Of a DNA stretch of 33,081 nt, positions 26,209-33,081 are shown one piece after another. The notes under the pieces are model-generated. The model ran no database searches and was not told where the DNA came from. It saw only the letters and a list, made by a program, of their open reading frames with translations. Source of the stretch: Proteobacteria bacterium ST_bin11. Lineage in GTDB: Bacteria; Pseudomonadota; Gammaproteobacteria; Methylococcales; Methylomonadaceae. The stretch covers positions 1 through 33,081 of the forward strand of contig MSXO01000040.1 in NCBI GenBank assembly GCA_002083615.1, in the 5' to 3' direction. The translations under genes and the position numbers were made by a program. How positions within the stretch are numbered: the stretch's first letter is position 1; each line of letters begins with the position of its first letter.

Positions 26209-27081
26209 CTATTTGCTTTGTTGAGACATAAATTGTCTTCTGGCTAGGTTTATAGCAAGGCGCTGTAGCGGATTGCTGTTTCCGCCAGGACGCCAGGTCT
26301 TTACCAACTTATTGCTGTAAGCATCAAAATGCAGTCCCCAAGGCGCTGATAAAACCTTGCCACGTTTTAACAGAATTTTTAACACTTGCGTAGTTGCCAA
26401 GCCTGCACAGAGTTCACAAGCCATGGGTGTTGATGGACCTTTGTGATTGAATAAATCTACAGCACCTGGATAAACCAAATAACCTCGTTGTAACATCGAC
26501 GGCGCCAAACCTAGCAAAAAGTTTAGAATTTTGTCCATTTCACTTTTGCCTTCAAGCTGGAAATAGTCCTCAAAAGACATACGGCCTGGTAAGAAATTTA
26601 GCAAGGCAGCCCCCATGCCAAGCGGCGCGGCGGTTATTGCGGGAATGTTATTTTTGGCACAATAGTCGAACACCATTTGGCGCGCATCGAACGCAAAAAA
26701 GTCGAGCGCATCAACATATACATCGACTTCTGAAAAAAAATCGTCAAGATTTTGCTTGGTTACCCCGGTAGAAAATTTTTTAATCTCTAGCTCAGGGTTT
26801 ATATCTTTGGCCATAGCGGCCAGTACCTCAGTCTTCTCATTATCCAAATGTGAAACCGTGGCGCCGGCTTGGCGGTTAAAATTTGCCAATTCGAACTTAT
26901 CGAAGTCCGCGATATGAAATGCTCCAATTCCCAAGCGAGTAAGAGTTAATAGGTGACTGCCACCGACGCCACCTAAACCTGCTATGGCAATTTTTCGACT
27001 GCGCAGCAAGTTTTGTTCATCCGCTGTAACCCAGCCTATGTTTCTCGAAAAAGCTTTTTGGTATTCAAACAATGTATTCAT
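26209..27081 (-). CDS. ThiF/E1-like adenylyltransferase
   Basis: A 290-residue E1-like enzyme. The nucleotide-binding GLGGVGGSHLL (near residue 34) and the NFNRQAG stretch with its catalytic Arg are clear, then DINPE, VYVDALDFFAF and NNIPAITAAPLG. Only one CxxC (ACELCAG) is visible rather than the two zinc-binding pairs of MoeB/ThiF, and no Cys lies near ITAAPLG where one might expect a thioester Cys. It would adenylate a C-terminal or amino-acid-type carboxylate; the substrate is unknown. Two starts are possible; ATG 27081 has GAGAG upstream while ATG 27093 has no ribosome site. It is the first of a two-gene operon. Confidence 0.85.
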   Translation of the reverse strand: MNTLFEYQKAFSRNIGWVTADEQNLLRSRKIAIAGLGGVGGSHLLTLTRLGIGAFHIADFDKFELANFNRQAGATVSHLDNEKTEVLAAMAKDINPELEIKKFSTGVTKQNLDDFFSEVDVYVDALDFFAFDARQMVFDYCAKNNIPAITAAPLGMGAALLNFLPGRMSFEDYFQLEGKSEMDKILNFLLGLAPSMLQRGYLVYPGAVDLFNHKGPSTPMACELCAGLATTQVLKILLKRGKVLSAPWGLHFDAYSNKLVKTWRPGGNSNPLQRLAINLARRQFMSQQSK

Positions 27082-27235
27082 TTTCTCTCTCATTCTTGGC
27101 GCTGACAGGATGTTTACTTTCCAGAAACCAAAAATGCAAATCGCACCAAGGCACTAATAAGAAGGTCGCAAGCTGTTTTAAAAAATACAGAGAATTCCGC
27201 CTAGCTATTATCAAGCTGATCTTGGAAGCGGCATA

Positions 27236-27327
27236 TTTAAGTTCAAAAACTTCAGGGGACACGCAGCCTGGTTTGAAATGAACCCGAGAGTGATTGTAAT
27301 ACACTTCGATAGGTCTCGTTTAGCCTC
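27236..27327 (-). mobile_element. Remnant of an IS3-family transposase (ORFB C-terminus)
   Basis: On the minus strand the translation IEVYYNHSRVHFKPGCVSPE then VFELK (27310 to 27236) matches the IS3-family OrfB ending of the type IEVYYN-R-H--LGY-SP--FE. Immediately upstream EAKRDL (from 27327) is in another frame, as if a few bases were lost between the blocks. No terminal repeats or remaining transposase are seen; the catalytic DDE core is missing. The rest of the 465-bp gap (27082-27546) shows nothing I can name. A decayed insertion is the best reading. Confidence 0.6.
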
Positions 27328-27546
27328 AACGAGGGGCAAATTGGCATCGTGTTGTTAACTAGCCTGCAAATGCGCACAGTCGGCCTGATGAATAGCTAGC
27401 GAGTAGTACTAACTTGTCTGGTCCGCGTATAGTAGGTGAGGTGGCTTCGGCTAACCCTGGCAGTATTTTCTTTATTTTTTAGGAATTAATTGTTAGTTTG
27501 ATGCGTCTTTTATTGTGGTGCCTTGAATTTTTGAGTGGAGAGACCG

Positions 27547-27822
27547 ATGCAGAAAACCGAAAAAACCCCTTTGTGGGTGTTCTTAGCTTTATCCAGTATA
27601 GAAACCCGTAAGGGCGCTCTATTGTTGATTTGGAGCAGTATTATTTTTACCCTTTATTGTGTGCCTTGGGTGCAGTTTTTCGAAGGCAACGCATTGGTTG
27701 GCAAGTTGTTTTTGATTGATGATTGGGAATGGTTTGCCATGATGCTGCCCATGAGTTTTTGGTATTGGTTAAGCATGCGGTGGGTTGATAAGAACGGCGG
27801 TTGGCGGCTAGCGAACGCGTAG
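27547..27822 (+). CDS. Small membrane protein, hypothetical
   Basis: A 91-residue protein with two hydrophobic segments, GALLLIWSSIIFTLYCVPWV (about 24-43) and WFAMMLPMSFWYWLSM (about 61-76), separated by a short polar loop and ending with basic and polar residues. ATG 27547 has GGAGAG five bases upstream, better than the in-frame start at 27535. It is rich in Trp (eight). It lies 175 bp upstream of the regB-like gene on the same strand. I do not recognise a function. Confidence 0.72.
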   Translation: MQKTEKTPLWVFLALSSIETRKGALLLIWSSIIFTLYCVPWVQFFEGNALVGKLFLIDDWEWFAMMLPMSFWYWLSMRWVDKNGGWRLANA

Positions 27823-27997
27823 TGACGAAGTATTGCTGTGTGGCTATGCCTTAGTTGGTTTAAGGGGCTAACCCCTATGGGTTTTAGCAAACTTTAGAAA
27901 TGGTTCTGGTCCTGGCGTGCTTAATATCTGCTCGGTTTACTCCAATATGGGCGCCAATGTAATGCGCATAGCCTGTCCTTAACTTACTGTGTCCCCC

Positions 27998-29371
27998 ATG
28001 CTGTCACATATTTTGCCCAAAGCAGAAATCTCTATCAGGGAAAATTTGCGTTGGTTGTACATTCTAAGGAATTTGATGCTGTTTGCCGTCACAGTGGCGG
28101 TGTTTATCGCGGTTAACGGCTTAGGTATCAATTTGCCGCAAAACCAGTTATGGCTGGCTATTTTTGCGATTTCGGTACTCAATCTGTATACCTGGCTGCG
28201 ACTGAGGACACCTGAAGAGGTTACCGAACACGAGATTTTTTCGCAAATATGCATGGATGTGTTGGCCCTGGCTTATTTGCTTTACCTGACTGGCGGTGCC
28301 TCAAACCCCATCATTTGGGTGTTTCTGTTGCCTCTGATTGTTACCGCCATCATGCTGCCGCAGGCTTACGCTTGGAATATGGTAATCATTACCTCCTGCG
28401 TCTACACCGTACTGATTGCCTACAACGTGCCTTTGCCGGCGGTTGAGCCGCATATGGCTCATCCGGCGATGGCTGAGTTGACGCCGGAAATGAGTCTGCA
28501 AATGCATTTGATGAACGACAGGCGGTATTTCAATCTACATGTATTTGGTATGTGGTTTGGTTTTGTGTTTAGCGCCGGTTTGGTAGCGTTTTTCGTGGTC
28601 GAGCTTTCCAAAACCTTAAAAGAACGGGAGCGGAATCTGGCTGACGCGCGTGAGAGCGCGTTACGCGATGAGCGAGTGGTGTCGCTAGGTACCTTGGCGG
28701 CTAGTGCCGCGCACGATATGGGAACGCCGCTAGGAACGATAGCGATTTTGACTCATGAAATGGCGGAAGAGTTATCAGAGTATCGTTACCCTGATTTACA
28801 TCAAAAGTTGGTGATTGTGCAGCAGCAAATTGATCGCTGTAAGCAGGCCTTGTCGGTCATGTCGGCTTCAGCGGGCGAGATGCGGGCGGAATCCGGCAAA
28901 GTGATGCTGGTGAGTGAATATATCGATGAAGTGCTAGGGCAGTGGCGGACGCATAAAGCGGCTACGCGGCTCAAATTATTTATATCGCCGGATGTGGACA
29001 TGCAAGCTCGCGTGATTGCTGAACGTACCGTTACCCATTCCATTATCAACATCTTGAATAACGCCGCCGAGGCGTCGCCGGTTGATGCGGGTATCGAGTT
29101 TCATGTCGAATGGAACGCGGAAACATTAAACTTGAAAATAAGGGACTTTGGACCGGGCTTACCCGCAGAATTTATCGAGTTTGCCGGGCATCAACCGGTC
29201 AAAAGCAATAAGCAGGGAATGGGAGTCGGTTTGTTCTTGACCTATACCACGATCAAACGGCTTGGCGGTAAAATACAATTCAGTAATTTAGAGTCGGGCG
29301 GAGCCTGCGTTGAGATCAGTTTGCCGTTATTAGCTAAGGAGAGTACGCATGAACGAGTTACCTACGGATAA
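27998..29371 (+). CDS. regB: RegB/PrrB-like redox-sensing histidine kinase
   Basis: A 457-residue kinase with about six transmembrane segments (residues 25-205) containing GGASNPIIW, the quinone-binding loop of RegB/PrrB. Downstream are the H-box SAAHDMGTPLGTI (His239), then IDRCKQAL with Cys281, which corresponds to the redox-active Cys of RegB, then NILNNAAEASP (N box), DFGPGLP and GMGVGLFLTYTTI. Known RegB senses the ubiquinone pool and disulfide state and phosphorylates RegA. The longest frame starts at GTG 27989; ATG 27998 is the more normal start, with no strong ribosome site at either. It overlaps the regulator gene by 23 bp. Confidence 0.9.
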   Translation: MLSHILPKAEISIRENLRWLYILRNLMLFAVTVAVFIAVNGLGINLPQNQLWLAIFAISVLNLYTWLRLRTPEEVTEHEIFSQICMDVLALAYLLYLTGGASNPIIWVFLLPLIVTAIMLPQAYAWNMVIITSCVYTVLIAYNVPLPAVEPHMAHPAMAELTPEMSLQMHLMNDRRYFNLHVFGMWFGFVFSAGLVAFFVVELSKTLKERERNLADARESALRDERVVSLGTLAASAAHDMGTPLGTIAILTHEMAEELSEYRYPDLHQKLVIVQQQIDRCKQALSVMSASAGEMRAESGKVMLVSEYIDEVLGQWRTHKAATRLKLFISPDVDMQARVIAERTVTHSIINILNNAAEASPVDAGIEFHVEWNAETLNLKIRDFGPGLPAEFIEFAGHQPVKSNKQGMGVGLFLTYTTIKRLGGKIQFSNLESGGACVEISLPLLAKESTHERVTYG

Positions 29372-29897
29372 GCCCAATTTGTTACTAGTCGATGATGATG
29401 TCACCTTTTGTTCGGTGTTGAAGCCGGCGCTGGAAAAGCGCAATTTTCAAGTGACGGTCGCCAACGATGTCGATACGGCAATGAGATTGGCGGAACAAAC
29501 AGAGCCCGAATATGCGGTAATCGATTTGCGGATTGGTTTCGATTCTGGTCTGGAAATGGTCAAGAAATTGATTTCCTTGGATGACAATACCCAGATCGTT
29601 ATGTTGACCGGTTTCGCCAGCATAGCCACCGCCGTCGAGGCAATCAAATTGGGCGCGATTCATTATCTGACCAAGCCGGCTAACGCAGATGAGATTGTCA
29701 GCGCTTTATACAAAAACGAAGGAGATGCGTCGGTAGCGATCAGTGATAATCCGCTTTCGGTGAAACGTCTGGAGTGGGAACATTTACAAAAAGTGCTTAT
29801 GCAGCACGATGGCAATATCTCCGCAGCCGCCAGAGCATTAAACATGCATAGAAGAACCCTGCAAAGAAAATTAGAAAAAAGACCGGTAAAGGAATGA
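29349..29897 (+). CDS. regA: RegA/PrrA-like response regulator
   Basis: A 182-residue response regulator. The receiver domain shows LLLVDDD (acidic pocket), phospho-acceptor Asp59 in AVIDLRIG, the switch Thr in VMLTGFAS and Lys in YLTKPAN. A C-terminal Fis-type helix-turn-helix follows: NISAAARALNMHRRTLQRKL, highly characteristic of RegA/ActR/PrrA. The short linker lacks extra domains. AAGGAGAG precedes the ATG, inside the end of regB. It likely controls respiratory and carbon or nitrogen genes by redox; targets are not visible here. No SenC/Sco gene is adjacent, unlike many other species. Confidence 0.92.
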   Translation: MNELPTDKPNLLLVDDDVTFCSVLKPALEKRNFQVTVANDVDTAMRLAEQTEPEYAVIDLRIGFDSGLEMVKKLISLDDNTQIVMLTGFASIATAVEAIKLGAIHYLTKPANADEIVSALYKNEGDASVAISDNPLSVKRLEWEHLQKVLMQHDGNISAAARALNMHRRTLQRKLEKRPVKE

Positions 29898-29956
29898 AGT
29901 GACCAGGGTAGCTTGCAACAATAGAGCATTATTTCCGGATTTATTACAATTAGTCG

Positions 29957-29984
29957 TTGCAAAGGAGATTTTTTTAAGTATAAT
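29957..29984 (+). promoter_or_regulatory. Sigma70-type promoter of tRNA-Lys
   Basis: TTGCAA (29957-29962) and TATAAT (29979-29984) with a 16-bp spacer; the -10 is perfect. GGGCGG directly after the -10 is a GC-rich discriminator, the type linked to stringent control of stable RNA. The tRNA begins 14 bp past the -10. Confidence 0.8.
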
Positions 29985-29998
29985 GGGCGGCTAATTCG

Positions 29999-30074
29999 GG
30001 GTCGTTAGCTCAGCCGGTAGAGCACCGCACTTTTAATGCGATGGTCGTGCGTTCGAATCGCACACGACCCACCA
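29999..30074 (+). tRNA. tRNA-Lys (anticodon TTT)
   Basis: 76 nt with encoded CCA (30072-30074). GGGTCGT (29999-30005) pairs with ACGACCC (30064-30070). The anticodon loop is CTTTTAA with TTT at 30032-30034. The T arm has GTTCGAATC. The first anticodon stem pair is C-A (30025 and 30041), an imperfection. The D arm has AGCTCAGCCGGTAGAGC. A single tRNA gene in a good location for element integration. Confidence 0.95.
30051..30074 (+). other. Predicted attachment site at the 3' end of tRNA-Lys
   Basis: The 3' T arm, acceptor and CCA end of the tRNA is the standard integration target for tyrosine integrases, and an integrase gene lies 90 bp away pointing towards it. The tRNA is complete, so this would be the end where the element restored it. 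No second copy of this sequence is visible in the window, so the core length is unknown. Confidence 0.4.
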
Positions 30075-30093
30075 CTGAATAGCTTTACAAATT

Positions 30094-30127
30094 AACCAGT
30101 TAGCTTTAGCGGGCAACTGGTTTTTTT
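30094..30127 (+). terminator. Rho-independent terminator after tRNA-Lys
   Basis: AACCAGTT (30094-30101) pairs with AACTGGTT (30115-30122), loop 13 nt, followed by a run of T (30121-30127). It starts 19 bp after the CCA of the tRNA. Confidence 0.85.
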
Positions 30128-30163
30128 GTGCCCCTAATATTTCCAAATTACCCAGTGGGTAAA

Positions 30164-31243
30164 TCATGTTGGTAAACGCAACATGGTCATCCCTTCTACT
30201 TTGGTCAATTTCTCAACCGCAGTAAGAAGCTCTCCAATCTCCGCTGGTGAATAATGCACAGTGATGTCGCCATCAATGTGATGCATGAGCGCCTTTCGGG
30301 TCTCATGCGGTACGCCGGCCAAACGCAAACGCCTTGCAAAGGTATGCCGAAGGTTGTGTGGGCCAGATAAGACGCTATCGCCAATCGGCAACCCAGCTCT
30401 TCTCCACGCATTTTTCCAGGCGGTATTATGCATCCTACTCACCGGCTTTCCACGGAAACCAAACACATGAGTATCCGATTTACCGCGACGACTATCGACC
30501 ACATTTTTTGCCACACTGTTCAATACCAGCAAACATGTCGTCTGATTCTTGGTGAACTTACCAGGAACCAGAAAAATCGAAGTGTTCAATTCTGGCACAT
30601 TGATCTCCCATTCCCATCGCAATTCCGCCACGATATGTTCACGGGCTCCAGTATGTAGGGCGAACAGCGCCATTTCAGCTAAGTGGGTGGGTAATTCCCT
30701 AAAGAAGCGCTTTTGATCGTCGAAGGAAATTGGGTAAGGATTAGCTGCATCCTTCCAGTCTGGCATCATTAACAACGGCGCACCGGGCAACCAAGGCTGA
30801 TTATCCAGATCACGCCATACACGTGAAGCCAATGTCAGGATTCTTCGAACAACTGACAACTCCCTGATGACCGTGGCACTTTTTGCACCCTGTTCCTGAC
30901 GATGATCGACATAAGGCTGTATGCTGCCTTGATGGATCTGGTCTAGACTTAAACCACCCAACCAGGGATCAAGATTTGCAAGACATCCGGCATCCCTTGA
31001 TAAACTCACCTTTGTCTCCTCATTTAGATATTTGGTTGCCGCTTCGCGGAACGATCTGAACTTTGGCGCTGCCGCCTCAGTTTTTGCAACCGCTATGGCC
31101 CGGTGGTATTCTGCTTCGGCTTCTTGCCACGTGCTCGCTGTAAAGCGATGGCGAACTCTCCCAAGTCCGTCGATTCGCTTATCAATCGACCCTTTCCCTG
31201 TTTCTTTATCCCAGTACAAGCCTGGGAGTTTGTTTTTTGACAT
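30164..31243 (-). CDS. Tyrosine-family site-specific integrase
   Basis: A 359-residue integrase. The N-terminal part (residues 1-60) is basic and fits an arm-binding domain; residues about 65-160 form the SAM-like core-binding domain. The catalytic domain has Arg201 in HTGARE, HNLRHTF with His296 and Arg299, His321 or His322 in LMHHID, and nucleophile Tyr331 in VHYSP, so all key residues are present. It integrates DNA at the tRNA-Lys 3' end (inferred from position). GGAGG precedes ATG 31243. It overlaps the upstream regulator-like gene by about 150 bp in another frame. Confidence 0.92.
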   Translation of the reverse strand: MSKNKLPGLYWDKETGKGSIDKRIDGLGRVRHRFTASTWQEAEAEYHRAIAVAKTEAAAPKFRSFREAATKYLNEETKVSLSRDAGCLANLDPWLGGLSLDQIHQGSIQPYVDHRQEQGAKSATVIRELSVVRRILTLASRVWRDLDNQPWLPGAPLLMMPDWKDAANPYPISFDDQKRFFRELPTHLAEMALFALHTGAREHIVAELRWEWEINVPELNTSIFLVPGKFTKNQTTCLLVLNSVAKNVVDSRRGKSDTHVFGFRGKPVSRMHNTAWKNAWRRAGLPIGDSVLSGPHNLRHTFARRLRLAGVPHETRKALMHHIDGDITVHYSPAEIGELLTAVEKLTKVEGMTMLRLPT

Positions 31244-31449
31244 GATGGTTCCTCCTTAACCTTCACGTTGCGGATCATATACTCATCCAAAACGCGATTT
31301 AGTTCAAGTAAGTCAAACCCGACACCTTGCTTTCCCATTGAATACTCTGTAAGAAATGGACGAATTTCCCGATCAAACAATGTGCGTCCCATGCCGCAGT
31401 AATAGGCGGCTTCATCGGGTCTCAGAATTCTCGGTGGGAAATCGTGCAT
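31093..31449 (-). CDS. Excisionase/AlpA-like helix-turn-helix protein
   Basis: A 118-residue protein whose first 60 residues (RILRPDEAAYYCGMGRTLFD, then REIRPFLTE, and FDLLELNRVLDEYM) resemble short MerR-like excisionase/AlpA DNA-binding proteins that pair with tyrosine integrases. It is upstream of the integrase. The last 50 residues are basic and polar and overlap the integrase start in another frame; similar proteins are usually shorter, so this tail may be a read-on extension after loss of the original stop. The likely role is directionality factor or repressor for the element. Confidence 0.75.
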   Translation of the reverse strand: MHDFPPRILRPDEAAYYCGMGRTLFDREIRPFLTEYSMGKQGVGFDLLELNRVLDEYMIRNVKVKEEPSCQKTNSQACTGIKKQGKGRLISESTDLGEFAIALQRARGKKPKQNTTGP

Positions 31450-31543
31450 CGTCGGATTAGCGTTGTTAAAAAGACGCGTCTATTCCCTCATATTTGAAGC
31501 CACTTTAAAATGACGTTTGCCAGTCGGCGAACAGGAACTACGA

Positions 31544-32758
31544 ATGAAAGATGACAAACGACCCCAGCATTCTGAGAAGAACAAGACACTTAAACAGTCG
31601 GAAATGTCTGAGAATGAAAAAGAAGTGATGGGCTACTTTGAAAGGATGTTTACGCTCGAATTCTATATTCGGTATTTAGAAATCAATCACAGTAACGATT
31701 TGCTTAGAGCTCAAAGACTAAACAAGATTGTGACTGAGAAATTTATTGAATTTGATAAGACTCATAATCTCTCTGAAATGGAACTAGGGTTACCATATGA
31801 CACAGTAGACCTACCTTCATTTCCCGTTGACATTGACTACTATGTCCGCTGGGTGCTTGATAAACTTGAAGGACCTCCTATCACCACGGAATGCTTACCA
31901 AAAAAACTTGACTTGAGCGGACTATTCTTCCCGGAAAATGTCAGGAAGTTTTTATCTACGCAGATTTTGCCATTAAAGAAATATGTAAAACCAAGCCAAA
32001 AACAACTCGCTTTTAGCTTTTACGATTTAACCCATCCTAATGATACAAACGCCCTATTCAGTTGGTGGTGCAAACACGTAAATCTCCATGCACTTAAACA
32101 AAACAAAATCCTAAGAGATATGAGCATGAAGATTGAGGAGCCGGTAATGAATGACGACGGTTCTTATCCTTCTTTTAGTATTGGAGTAACGCCAGACTTT
32201 TTGTCGCCCAGTGTTCGTTTAAATGCAGAAAACCGATTTCGTATTGACAGCACCAATACGCATTCGATTAAAGTTAATGATCAGGAATTATCCAATGCTA
32301 TTGTATTGAGTTACCAATTTGATAACGATGTTGGAGATTATAGTGAGGCATTAGATCTGTTTATAACGAACCTTCGTGCCGACTTTTCTACTTGGCAATC
32401 CAAACAGTTAAAATCTGAGTCCATTTCAAGTCATGACCTTATGCGCGGCAAACAACCTTCCAGTTTCTTATTGCCACATCAATCCGATCAATATGCAAAA
32501 ATAATAAGCAAATATGTCTCTGTGACAAAGAACCTTCTTGGACTGCTGTGCTACGACGTAAAAACCAAACGAAACAAAACTATCGATGCCGCAGCTACAG
32601 ATATATCAGATTACATCAAAAACTCTTTTGAACTAGACTTCGATGTTGGAATCATTAAAAAGGGCTACTATTCTGTTTTAGATAAAATAAATGTTATGGA
32701 TGAAGTCATAAACCTTAAACAAAATAGGCGGAAATATCACGAGCCATATAAATTTTAG
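31544..32758 (+). CDS. Element-borne protein of unknown function
   Basis: A 404-residue protein I cannot assign. It is highly charged at the N-terminus (KDDKRPQHSEKNKTLKQSEM) and has no signal peptide or transmembrane helix. Recognisable features are few: LPYDTVDLPSFPVDIDYYVR near residue 85 and KPSQKQLAFSFYDLTHPNDT near 150. The middle could be DNA-binding or phage-like, but no motif is diagnostic. The start at ATG 31544 with GGAAC upstream is preferred over TTG 31517. Codon use and A+T-richness differ strongly from the chromosomal genes, consistent with a transferred element. It is transcribed away from the integrase. Confidence 0.75.
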   Translation: MKDDKRPQHSEKNKTLKQSEMSENEKEVMGYFERMFTLEFYIRYLEINHSNDLLRAQRLNKIVTEKFIEFDKTHNLSEMELGLPYDTVDLPSFPVDIDYYVRWVLDKLEGPPITTECLPKKLDLSGLFFPENVRKFLSTQILPLKKYVKPSQKQLAFSFYDLTHPNDTNALFSWWCKHVNLHALKQNKILRDMSMKIEEPVMNDDGSYPSFSIGVTPDFLSPSVRLNAENRFRIDSTNTHSIKVNDQELSNAIVLSYQFDNDVGDYSEALDLFITNLRADFSTWQSKQLKSESISSHDLMRGKQPSSFLLPHQSDQYAKIISKYVSVTKNLLGLLCYDVKTKRNKTIDAAATDISDYIKNSFELDFDVGIIKKGYYSVLDKINVMDEVINLKQNRRKYHEPYKF

Positions 32759-32871
32759 AAAAGTAAGCACTCGACAAATAGAAAAAGTAGCATTTAACCA
32801 ATCCATATTTAATTACTCCCGTTCTCAAAAAATCTCAGTCACATATACCTACATTGAGCTGACCTATACGG

Positions 32872-32890
32872 TTTGGACATTCTATCCAAA
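32872..32890. promoter_or_regulatory. Inverted repeat, candidate operator
   Basis: TTTGGA (32872-32877) and TCCAAA (32885-32890) flank 7 nt, 115 bp after the cargo gene and 150 bp before the next start. A second near-palindrome, CGCAGCGCGTTGCG, lies at 32925-32938. Either could be a regulator site of the element. Confidence 0.3.
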
Positions 32891-33041
32891 TCGTTTTGGC
32901 GAAGCTTATTTCTATTTGGCTTGACGCAGCGCGTTGCGCCTTCATCTTTTTTCTGCCGTTGACAGGTTTCGGTTAATCGATGCGTTTTGGCGTATCGGTT
33001 TACTGGCGGCTGTCCGGCGTTTTGATTTGGGGAGTATGTCT

Positions 33042-33081
33042 ATGAGTATGCAATGTCCGATTTGTCGATCACATCAGGTGA
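33042..33081 (+). CDS. Start of a probable zinc-finger protein, cut by the window end
   Basis: Only 13 codons are visible: MSMQCPICRSHQV. The CPIC pair suggests a zinc ribbon or Ogr/Delta-like finger. GGGGAG at 33029-33034 is seven bases before ATG 33042; an in-frame ATG at 33036 is too close to it. It is probably the next gene of the integrated element, but its function cannot be judged from this fragment. Confidence 0.5.
   Translation, partial: MSMQCPICRSHQV

Noticed and set aside
27865..27890. Hairpin GCTAACCC/GGGTTTTAGC between the small membrane gene and regB as terminator
   Set aside because: The stem needs a two-base bulge and there is no T tract after it.
29913..29962. TTGCAAC and GTTGCAA arms as a terminator for regA
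   Set aside because: The arms are 36 nt apart and the second is the -35 box of the tRNA promoter; no T run follows.
30000..33081. A second copy of the tRNA-Lys 3' end (attR) inside the window
   Set aside because: I scanned for the T-arm and acceptor sequence and saw none; it must lie outside.

Overview
The window looks like a chromosomal segment of a gammaproteobacterium, most likely a methanotroph of the Methylococcales (Methylomonas-like). Pointers are the exosortase/PEP-CTERM-associated acyltransferase, the RegB/RegA redox two-component pair, paired TIGR04282/TIGR04283-type glycosyltransferases and the overall gene style. This taxonomic call is inference from gene content; no marker gene such as rRNA is present.

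Layout. 1-4261 (+): a tight four-gene operon with a membrane-domain/FAD disulfide-reductase fusion (5' end outside the window), two small glycosyltransferases of the kind named after arsenosugar loci, and a sterol-desaturase-family hydroxylase. 4299-6830: a three-gene minus-strand operon (tautomerase, isochorismatase-like hydrolase, AhpD-like CMD protein) divergent from an AraC-type regulator, with a dyad between them. 7058-9226: an unrecognised membrane-anchored coiled-coil protein and a small membrane protein. 9372-10121 (-): the exosortase-associated acyltransferase. About 1.1 kb without an intact gene follows.

11246-23531 (-): a ten-gene exopolysaccharide (Wzx/Wzy-type) operon in transcription order: priming glycosyl-1-phosphate transferase, Wza-like export lipoprotein, Wzc-like tyrosine autokinase, Wzy-like polymerase/ligase, Wzx flippase, methyltransferase and four glycosyltransferases. 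The wza gene is interrupted by one extra base in a run of five C, so as written the export channel would not be made. A 17-bp element (16/17 identical) lies upstream of both this operon and the distant acyltransferase gene, suggesting co-regulation.

23887-27822: a divergent UGT-like glycosyltransferase with a strong terminator, then a minus-strand pair encoding a ThiF/E1-like adenylyltransferase and a nitroreductase-like protein (a split version of the fusion I recall as Rv1355c/MoeY), an IS3-family transposase remnant and a small membrane protein. This stretch looks more A+T-rich than the exopolysaccharide operon. 27998-29897 (+): regB-regA.

29999-33081: tRNA-Lys(TTT) with its own promoter and terminator, followed by the left end of an integrated element: tyrosine integrase pointing at the tRNA, an excisionase/AlpA-like gene overlapping it by about 150 bp, an A+T-rich cargo gene of unknown function, and the first codons of a probable zinc-finger protein at the window edge. 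The far attachment site is outside the window.

The best candidates for something undescribed are the ThiF/nitroreductase pair near an exopolysaccharide operon that shares a regulatory element with an acyl-amino-acid-synthase-like acyltransferase, and the frameshifted wza.
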